Below are positions 55,694 to 64,000 of a DNA stretch of 64,000 nt, piece by piece. The stretch lies in the NCBI GenBank assembly GCA_037893225.1, contig JAZGUH010000529.1, positions 310,001 through 374,000 on the forward strand, given 5' to 3'. Numbering within the stretch: position 1 is the first letter of the stretch; every line of letters begins with the position of its first letter. Both the position numbers and the translations under genes were made by a program. Below the pieces are notes generated by a model. It was not told where the DNA came from, made no database searches, and saw nothing but the letters and a program-made list of their open reading frames with translations. Source of the stretch: Hippasteria phrygiana (taxonomy: Eukaryota; Echinodermata; Asteroidea; Valvatida; Goniasteridae).

Positions 55694-58691
55694 CACTGTG
55701 AGGCCCGAATACGTGAAAACCTTTTGTTGGAACGAAAAACGTGAAAAGTAAACAATGGGCACTTTTTTCACGTAATAAAAAACGTGATAAGTCCACTTTT
55801 CACGTCTGTCAAAGTATCACGTATTTTTCGGGCCAGCTGGTTGCTAAGGCATATCTTTCACGTATTTAAATATGTGAAAACTTCGCTCGCGCACGTGCCC
55901 ATTGTTGGCGGATTAGCGGAGGTGCTATAAACAATCTTTTGTTCTGCAATGGCTGGTATGTTGAACAGCACAACACGACCGTTTACCGGACCATCGCGAG
56001 GTAAGTGTGACCTAAAATGGGATTAGAAAGGCTTAGCTTTAAACTTATCAAGGGCGTTTTCTTTCTTTCTTTTTTAAGAAAAAGACATGTTGAGTTTGGG
56101 TAATTACAAAGTGGGTGCTAATTGGTGTAAATCGATATAACGGAGATTCATTAACCCACTGCCAAATGCATGTAAAAAACGGGGTTGACAACTTGAAATA
56201 CTGACGCCCGATGCCGGGGACAACCAAATCGGGCGACGGGCAACCTACCTTTTCAAAAAACGGGCTTATATGAAACGTATAATAAATTAATAAATTAATA
56301 ATGATTATCTTTCTTATTTCGTCAAACGTATGCGAAAATCAAAAGTCTCTGAAAGTTGTTTAAATGAATACGAAAAGTAAACAAAAGTCAGTTGAACTCC
56401 AAAGATGCACGATAGCCTACTTACCACGCCGATATCGTACCGCTAGCGCTGTATACACGATTGGGCCTGGGACTGTTTGACGGCAACGCGGCCCAGCATG
56501 GCGTATAAAGAATTTGTCAAGAAGTACAACGATTCAATTTACACATTGCGCGGGCCATGCACTGCGGAAGCAGTGTATTTGTTGAAGTGTATTATGCCGC
56601 AGGCCACCGCGCCACTAAATTCTCACTACGTTCTGTAGACTCTGTTCCGTAGACTTATGTTCTAGTCCGTAGTGTATTTTTGTGTGTGGACTGGTGCTTG
56701 AATTCATGAAGAACATTGTTTTATTAGAACGAAATATGCTAAAATAAAGACTGATTGCAAAGTCTATTGGCAAACAGTTGTTTACGTATTGACTGCAATA
56801 AAAAGATCCGCTTTATAACGCTTGTATTAATTTCACCAGCGTCGCGTACTGTCCAAAATCGCTTATGTACTGGAGGTAAAAAAAGAAAAAAAGAAGATAC
56901 GTCTGGTATATCAACTGCCTCGAGTTCAAACACATATTTTCGTGAAACGCGTTATTCACTCCATAGCCCTTAATAAACCACTCGTGAAACGTCAAAACCA
57001 AAAGAGGAAAACAATATCCAGATACACTATTTTTCGCATACTTTTGGTTCATGTCATCATTGACTGCTGTTTTGGTTCAAAATATATCACTGTTCAATCA
57101 TTTCCAGGTCCGTTAATAAAAATGTTGGCCTTTTTTGTCAACATTTTGTGATTTATTTCAGTCTTTGGATGCGACATGCCAATCATACTATACATGTACT
57201 ACAGGTGTACTGTGACGTTTAATGATGCTAGAATAAGGGTAGTCTGAGAAGTCAAAAAGATATGTGGAATGCGTATGCGTACAGGGGGAGGGGGTTGGAG
57301 CCACTGCGTATACGTATGCGAAGCGAATTCGTTATGGTAACGGTGTGCGTCACAATGAAACTTCAATTGTTGACGTCATGAAATTCGCTTCGCATGAAGT
57401 ATGAACCGGGCTTTACGCGAACGTCAACGCGAACGTCAACGCGAGCGCGCCCGACATTTTTGGAGCAGGCACAGTGGGCACTATAATTTCCAGCGAGGGC
57501 ACACTGGGGCCACCACTGAGCATGAAGGAAATTACGGAACGTAATGAGAATTTAGTTGCGGGGTGGCCCGATTATGTAGACTATAGACTAATCCGGCGAC
57601 CAAAATTAGAAGCATTTACTGCTGTGGCGAGGCGCTCGCGTACGTGTTAGACGCGCGCGCTCGACGCAGCTTCGACCAACAGGGTGTTTACAACTTGCCA
57701 AAATGCGCACGCGACTCAAATTAAAGAACGCGGGCAGCCTGCACGCGGGCGCGGCATCACCGTAAAAATGGCTTCTCATTTTGTTCGGCTAATTCCTGTG
57801 TAACAAAATCCCCGCGCAATGTGTGAATTAAATCGTTGCACTTCTTGACAAATTCTTTACACGTCATGCTGAGCCGCGTTGCCGTCAAACAGTCAAAGGC
57901 CTACGAGATCGGCGCGGTAAGTATATCGTGCATCCTCGGGAGTTGGAGTTCAGTTGACTTTTGTTTACTTTTCGCATTCATTAATAAAAATCTGAGACGT
58001 TTGGTTTTCGCATTCTTTTGCAAAATCAGAAAGATAATCATGATTAATTTATTATACGTTTCATATAAGCCCGATTTAGAAAAAAAATGGGTTGTCCGTC
58101 GGACAAGAAACGAGCCCGACGCCCGATTTAGTTGTCCCCGGCATCGGGCGATAGTATTTCAAGTTGTCAACCCCCGTGTTTTACATGCATTTGGCAGTGG
58201 GTTAACGAATCTCCGGTATATCGATTTAGGCCTACACCAATTAGCACCCACTTTGTAATTACCCAAACTCAACATGTCCTTTTCTAAAAAAAGAAAAGAA
58301 AAGAAAACCCCTTGATAAGTTTAAAGCTAAGCCTTTCTAATCTCATTTTAGGTCACACTTACCTCGCGATGGTTCGGAAAACGGTCGTTAACCTTCAATG
58401 GAAACGTGTGTAGTGCTGTCCTACATACCAGTCGTTGCAGAACAAAAGATTGTTTATAGCACCTCCGCTAATCCGCCAACAATGGGCACGTGCGCGAGCG
58501 AAGTTTTCACGTATTTCAGTACGTGAAAGATATGCCTTAGCAACCGGCCGACCCGAAAAATACATGATACTTTGACGAACGTGAAAAGTGAACTTATCAC
58601 GTTTTTTATTACGTGAAAAAGGTTGCCCTTTGTTCACTTTTCACGTTTTTCGTTCCAACAAAAGGTTTTCACGTATTCGGGCCTCACAGTG
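55694..58691. mobile_element. 3-kb CACTA-like element with about 870-bp TIRs
   Basis: Begins CACTGTGAGGCCCGAATACG and ends with its exact reverse complement. The outer 55 bases are perfect, and arms 55694-56552 and 57812-58691 stay alignable throughout. CTA flanks both ends (55691-55693, 58692-58694). CACTG/CACTA termini with a 3-bp duplication point to the EnSpm/CACTA group. The 1.26-kb centre has no recognisable transposase but contains CpG-rich and palindromic stretches (ATGCGAAGCGAATT near 57317 and its inverse near 57380). Confidence 0.82.
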
Positions 58692-58699
58692 CTACCCGG

Positions 58700-59898
58700 C
58701 CTTGTTACTCCCACACTTTTTTGTGTGGAATTTGATATCGTGGATCAGTGTAAAATTTCCAGTGGTTAAATTTGACTGTTGTTCCCACTGGGACTTATGA
58801 GTGGGCAATTTTACCGAGTCGTAGTTAACCCTAACCCCCTAGACCCTTTTTGCTAGGAACCATCCTCAATCCTCCAAAATCCCATACTGTCCCCAGCCCA
58901 CTAGAGCTTTCCGAGTTAGGAGGCTCTAACTCAGAAAGGAGCACTGCCTTTTTAAGATTGTTATGTTGTTTGCATTGTTTATCTTGTGTCAATAAACTTA
59001 AGATACTATCGGTTAATCCTTAACTTAAATTCTTATCTATATGAGTTATAGTTAACACAGAAACATCTGCAAGAATTCTTCATTTTATTGTAGAAAAATG
59101 CCTCAGTTCTGATTCTCTATCCCATGTAACTACTTTAAAAACTTTCAATCGTGAAAAACGACCACTGCAAAGCTGAGAACGATAATAACTTGAACAAATC
59201 TGAGGCGGTTTAATTCATGATGTGTGTGATTTGTATGCACGGTGATGCGCGGATGAATATGAGGCTGGTATAACAAATCTAGGTGGTATGGAAAATCGTA
59301 TTGAAATTGGAGGATTCAGGACAACTACATGTAGACAGTGCATGAACATGTACATTGTACAACTATGCAAACTGCACTGGAGAGCACAGTACACGTACAG
59401 GTGTACATGTACATGTATGAGCATCATTCTATATACAATGTACATGGTACATTTTATGCATAACTGCTTGAAAGTAGTACTCCCAGCCTGGAAGTGTTTA
59501 CTTAAAGTGGGGCTGCAGCCCCGCTCGAATTTTGCAGATTTTTGTTATTCTAGATTAAAAAATGTGTACTTATTTCAGTTACAATTAAAGTTTACCTCGA
59601 TGTACCACGTTTCACCGTAAAAAAAAGGTCAAAACACCCCGACTTTCGTTAACGAAATCCAGCTAAAAGCGAAACGCTGGTATGACGTCATAATGTATTC
59701 ATTGACCCCGCATACGTCATTGTTTGTATGCAGCTTCCACTCTTTGATCTTCATGTTTCACTCTGCATGGGCGCAACGTGTATACAACACACGATCGGTA
59801 TAGCGTGTACGTGTATCCGGCCGCCATTGATCGTCTTGAGATTTGTCGTCTATTTCTAGGCAGACTTTGTCCACCCAAATCGCCTGTAAAGCTGGAAT
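58700..59898. other. No gene recognised; small inverted repeats
   Basis: CTTTCCGAGTTAG and CTAACTCAGAAAG (58907-58938) form a hairpin. A copy of the GGAAAATC-TATT...TTGGAGGATTCAGGAC motif lies at 59288-59322. Many ACATGTAC words at 59345-59455. No supported exon. Confidence 0.4.
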
Positions 59899-60036
59899 AT
59901 GCCTATTTCTTGTGTCATCGGTGGATGCACAAGACACTTGAGGAAAAACCGAGACATTTGTTGACTTTCATTCCCCCGCAGAGATTGGATAGGTTTTGTC
60001 CGGACAACGAGATCGGATTTTAAGATTTCGGACTAG
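59899..60036 (+). pseudogene. Possible THAP-domain remnant with internal stop
   Basis: From ATG 59899 the frame reads MPISCVIGGCTRHLRKNRDI, the N-terminal pattern of a THAP finger (Met-Pro, C-x4-C). It hits TGA at 59962, then continues in the same frame with LSFPRRDWIGFVRTTRSDF to TAG at 60034. The Phe-Pro and Trp placement fits THAP. The later Cys-His pair is not seen, so it is a broken or partial copy. It could instead be a decayed exon. Confidence 0.4.
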
Positions 60037-60689
60037 GCTATTCGAAGATTTGCTCTGCCTATTCACTGCTGACTGTAGCCTATACTAGACGACACATACA
60101 GATTGAAACTAGATCTCGTTCTTCAAAGCCCGATTTAAACTTAAAGATGGATCGACCCCTAGCCTCAAGTCACCGATTTTAATAGTTGCCATGTCGTCAT
60201 CAGCATCGGCGCCGTCTGAGGCAAACGGTGAATCCTCATGCATCGCAACAAGGCTGAATTGACCGAGGGAAATTCGCGGCAGGCGATCAGTGGAGCTCCT
60301 AGTATAAATGAGAAAAGGCCCAGGTACATGTAAGTGCTATAGCCATAGGCCTACGGTAATTGTTACCTTTAGGACAGCTCTTAATTTTTTTACGAGTTCC
60401 GTTCAAAACTGACTTTTGCAGATGGCTTTACAGTAGGCTTACCAAAGTGACTTTTGCAGGCTAAATAACTCATGTTTTTTGTAATTTTGAAACGCACTTT
60501 CAAATAAAATGTGACTTTTCAGTTTCCTACCTTTTTTTTTTAGTCAGAGACGTGATGAGTGACGTGCTCGTTGTAGTTTTCATAAATCAAAACCCTGCCC
60601 TCTTTCCACAAAATTAAGCTTGCTTAATTATTCAACATGATATCTTAGCAAACTATTTAGATGAATCCAAGCACACATAATGACTTTTC

Positions 60690-60716
60690 ATGCCTGAATC
60701 ATCGCAAAGTATTGAG
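60690..60716 (+). CDS. Possible short first exon
   Basis: ATG at 60690 opens nine codons (MPESSQSIE) ending at a strong donor GAG|GTAAGT in phase 0, matching the phase-0 exon at 60929. An in-frame TGA lies three codons upstream, so the ATG would be a genuine start. The exon is very short and unproven. Confidence 0.3.
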
Positions 60717-60928
60717 GTAAGTTCCGAAACACCGTCTCCTTCGTTCTCTTATATGGAACGGGGTCCTAAAGGTAACGATTACCAGGCTTACGACGTCACG
60801 ATTTTTCATACTTTTTTTAATCCCAAAGTTCTATTTTTTTGTCATGTTTTCATAATTCCTCATGTAACAAAAGGCGTTAAGTGATAAATGCATCCGAAAA
60901 TTTAATCTTTATTAATCCTTATTTACAG

Positions 60929-61019
60929 ATACATGTATTCAACTTGTTCAAAGAGGCAGAGCGAGAGTTTTTTCAAAATACAGAGCTGCAACAAGGTGCT
61001 GACGACTTTAGATTTTCTG
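60929..61019 (+). CDS. Possible coding exon
   Basis: Acceptor AATCCTTATTTACAG and donor TCTG|GTAAGT. In phase 0 it reads IHVFNLFKEAEREFF then QNTELQQGADDFRFS without stops. Joining it to the 55189 exon (phase 1) would give a stop, so it needs another upstream exon or the start at 60690. No family recognised. Confidence 0.4.
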
Positions 61020-61282
61020 GTAAGTACCGGTAAACTCAATTTGGTTAGATGTTAATGTCGATCAAGTGCAATTGATCAATGTTTCCTAGCATCAGTGGTA
61101 AATTTATAGTCACCTTAGGCCCCCCAAATAGTTCTGCTTCCTCTTTTTATAAGCTACATGGCATTTGAAAATATGGTAGGTAGGGAACTTTACTTCCCTT
61201 CCCCCCCATTGATTTTTTTACCCCCACCCCCAAATAGGCCTATGTTGTTTTTTGCAAAAATTATGGTCAGGGCTGTTGAAAT

Positions 61283-62043
61283 GGATGTTGGACAACTCGA
61301 CCGTTGGCCGACTCGACTCGAGGCAACTCGACCGTTCAGACAACTCGACCGTTTACCAAGTCGTCCGTTGAGACAAGTCGACTTTGACATGGAGACAACT
61401 CGACCATGCAATGCGTTGTACATGATGTAGCTAGCGGAGCGCGTGGTATTTTCAACACGGGTTGCCCGTCAATGTTTGGGTATTTGCGTGTGCGCGTGGC
61501 CCAGAATGGTTCAGAATGTGTGGTATTACCGTGCGCGGGGACCCGGTCAGGTGTACGGTGACACGGCATGCACGGTGCACGGCTGGGCATCCGCACCGGT
61601 ATTTATCGCCGCACCGATGCGGTGATAGGCCGGTATTCTTAAACATCTTGGTTGATGATGGCCAGTGTAGAGGCTATTGGATTAACAAAAAAAAAACCTT
61701 CCCGGCCCCGCATATATATCCAATCCCAGCCCTGTGCCACAAAATATAGACCAGCATGACAATTCACGTTACCCGGCCGGCCCCCTGTGTACCCAAGCCC
61801 CGTCCAAAACGACAGCGCTGTCCTGCCCATCAAAAGTCACCCCGTGCCGTTCCTTCCACAACCAATTCCCCTATCTATGAGTCGACTTGTCTCAACGGAC
61901 GAGTTGTCTCAACGGACGAGTTGTCTCAACGGACGAGTTGTCTCAATGGATGACTTGTCTTCCCATTTTACCAAAAAACGGTCGAGTTGTCTGAACAGTC
62001 GAGTTGTCTCAACGGTCGAGTTGTCTCGAGTCGTCCGAGCCCC
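61283..62043. mobile_element. TIR element with minisatellite arms and 8-bp TSD
   Basis: GTTGAAAT flanks both ends exactly (61275-61282, 62044-62051). The ends share GG---T-GGAC-ACTCGA in inverted orientation. Each arm contains several 16-17 bp units of GACAACTCGACCGTT type (61289-61405, and inverted at 61881-62030). The 8-bp duplication is hAT-like. No transposase seen. Confidence 0.78.
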
Positions 62044-62179
62044 GTTGAAATAGGGTAGGTACGCCTAGGGTAAACATCGCAGAACTATTTTTTTGGCCTG
62101 ATCAGTTTTAAACACCCATGATTTTATTTCTTTTTTGTCATTCATGAAGGGGCATGTCAATATTTGTTTTTGTTAAACT

Positions 62180-62555
62180 ACAAGGGAAACTAACTAGGTA
62201 AATTCGAATACATTTTTAAAGTTAAAGAAAACTGGCCGGAGCAGGATTCGAACCTGCGACTTGGTCAAGTTGTGGTTTGACAAATTGTTAAAATGTCGTA
62301 TTCTCATTGAGTGATCCCCACAATAAACAATATTGCTCCCCAGGTTGTATCGTAAAATTTGGCATGTTCCCAGGCTATACCGCATTCTAGGTTTTTGATT
62401 TCTGACTAGCACACCCCGAACAAAGAAAACTGACAATGTGGGAGACCACCTACATAGGGCAAGATGTAGCATGGAGTGCCGATACGGTAATCCAAAGGTC
62501 GCAAGTTCGAATCCCGTTAGTTTTCTTTGTTCACAAAATGTATTCAAATAAATTT
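62180..62555. mobile_element. tRNA-derived foldback element with two opposed tRNA-like ends
   Basis: The left part on the minus strand has GTCGCAGGTTCGAATCCTGC and CTCCGGCCAG. The right part on the plus strand has GGTCGCAAGTTCGAATCCCG followed by TTTTCTTTGTTCAC. The ends AAATTCGAATACATTTTTAA and AATGTATTCAAATAAATTT are inverted. It shares left-end sequence ACAAGGGAAACT-ACTAGG with the copy at 42543. Confidence 0.7.
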
Positions 62556-62713
62556 GTGCAAAGTTGTAATTAATTTTAATTTACAGATCTAGAATACAAC
62601 CATTTTTATAATAGTCTGTAACAACTGTGCAACAAAATCTAAAATAAGCCAAAAATACATTGTATGTGCATCAGTGTAAGAAGTCACAAAAAGTGGAATG
62701 TTTAATTTTGCAG

Positions 62714-62812
62714 GACCACGAAGAAGCAGAAGAAGAGCAAAGATGATGAAAGCAAGAAAAGGAACTCTGATGTCGAAGATCAGAATGGACCTTCATCTAA
62801 ACGTGGCAAAGC
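62714..62812 (+). CDS. Possible lysine-rich coding exon
   Basis: Acceptor TTTAATTTTGCAG. The most protein-like frame reads TTKKQKKSKDDESKKRN then SDVEDQNGPSSKRGKAWEN, like a nuclear basic/acidic tail. It requires an upstream exon ending in phase 2, which the 60929 exon would provide only if it used the alternative donor CCG|GTAAAC at 61029. With the stronger donor the join gives an arginine-rich frame. The end is not fixed. Confidence 0.3.
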
Positions 62813-62819
62813 ATGGGAA

Positions 62820-64000
62820 AACATTTTTTTTTTTAAATGGAGAATACCGTACTTTTATTTAATCTGTAATTTCAACAACAGTTTAGCATTTCGATCAGAT
62901 GACAGGGTCCTGTGTTGTCTAAACAGTCAGCAGTGAAATGTGGAGAGCAAATCTTCTAATAGTCCTAAAATCCAATCTCGTTGTAGGGACAAATCTGATC
63001 CACTCTGCTAATAGCAGGATTTTGGGGAATTAAAAAAAAAATTGTGTTGCCCTAAGTGGAAACAAAATTGGGGGTTGATCAATTTTTTTTACCATCCATG
63101 AAACGTCATTTAACTCAAAAGTGCCATCATAGCTGTGTTTAAAGATGATGATTTCAAATCAAAAGGTGAGATTTGAAAATTAATTTTAAATAAAACATGC
63201 GCTCGACTGGTGACATTTAGGGTTGGTTGTGAAGGGAAACAATTTTTTTTTGGCCAGATGTAGAGGTATTGGATTAGTCTTTGGCATTGTCAGACCATTC
63301 GCACAAAAGGAGCACAAGCATGACAGTACAGTGTAATTTAAGTGTACGTAAGACAATGTCGTACTCCATCTCACGACAGCGCAGCAATATAAAACAGCCA
63401 ATTATATATGCCACGGAAGGTGTCATGACATCAGATTTGTTAGACAAATTACGACTTTTAGACAAATGGCACCAGTGGGCACTTGATAAAAATAGCTCTC
63501 AAGAGTCACTTTTTGGTTATTTCATGGCAGATATAATTGTCTGTTACATTTTATACTACCCAGTACATGTACATAAAACTACTAACTTTTATCAACATTC
63601 TCTTAAAAACCCTCCCTCTCTCGGGGCCAAAATCGACCCAGCTGCTGTACAGATCAAAGCCTGCAAAATGACAGGTTGAAACACACAAGCTGTGAGAGTC
63701 GGTGTTTAGAGTTTTTGATAGGATGTGATAGTTATAAGTATAGGAGATTAAATAGAGTTTCTTTGTTTCCAATTATTTTCCAGGAATCCTTTTCTTTACT
63801 TTGGCTTTTACTGGTGGAAAGTACTTTTACTCGTTCCCGTACGAAAACAAATTCCCGTGTACTCCTACCCATACAACAATAATGTAAGGCCCACCCCCCA
63901 AACATTTTATTGCCAGTCGAATATCAGATTCTTTTCTTATAAATTGAAACAAAAAAAGATGTTGAATTCAGCAGCCTGTCATATAGAATTGGTCTTTGGA
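62820..64000. other. No gene recognised
   Basis: A possible acceptor TTCCAATTATTTTCCAG at 63767-63783 is followed by 35 open codons to TAA (63887), in the phase wanted after the 55189 exon. There is no domain support. Otherwise non-coding sequence with homopolymer tracts. Confidence 0.3.

Noticed and set aside
57836..58258. 140-residue frame in the right arm of the CACTA-like element
   Set aside because: The mirrored arm does not keep the frame open and no domain is recognisable.
58836..58860. Telomere-like AACCCTAACCCC
   Set aside because: Only two units; not an interstitial telomere array.

Overview
This looks like a piece of animal nuclear genome, most likely a marine invertebrate. It is AT-rich with homopolymer G/C tracts, short exons with GT-AG junctions, THAP-domain coding sequence and a very high load of transposons. 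The species cannot be fixed from the sequence. Genuine host coding sequence is sparse; nearly everything else is repeat or transposon.

Layout. 1-1.2 kb: two foldback or hAT-type elements. 1.7-7.5 kb: a long non-LTR retrotransposon with two open, overlapping ORFs (gag-like ORF1 with three zinc knuckles; ORF2 with APE endonuclease, reverse transcriptase and RNase H). 8.0-9.3 kb: small inverted-repeat elements. 9.38-35.40 kb: a 26-kb block of ten copies of one non-autonomous rolling-circle element (Helitron/Helentron-like). These have a 5' hairpin GGCTGTTTCG...CGAAACAGCC, a subterminal CGAAACAGCCC, then a 3' hairpin and CTAG before a T-run. Their bodies are satellite-like modules of about 400 bp and about 145 bp, full of TGACGTCA palindromes and CACGTG boxes. 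One copy carries a CR1/L2-like reverse transcriptase fragment, and one has swallowed a duplicated 950-bp unrelated segment. 35.4-45 kb: hAT-like MITEs, tRNA-derived elements, long hairpins and a 2.8-kb inverted-repeat composite. 45.6 kb back to 39.9 kb (minus strand): a probable two-exon THAP gene. 46-62 kb: many TIR elements with identifiable target-site duplications, including a 3-kb CACTA-like element with about 870-bp arms. They are interleaved with exons of a plus-strand gene (48853-48972, 52458-52579, 55189-55294) whose phases agree. Further weak exons lie at 60.7-62.8 kb.

Most notable: the ten rolling-circle copies read like nested parentheses. Six orphan 5' ends stand in a row at 9380-9778, while most downstream bodies start straight after the previous copy's CTAG without a 5' hairpin. 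This is what repeated insertion of new copies into the T-tract just inside the 5' hairpin of older copies would produce (nine 5' ends against ten 3' ends). One copy (17079-18694) interrupts another at a T-run with an otherwise exact empty site, which fixes the element ends directly.
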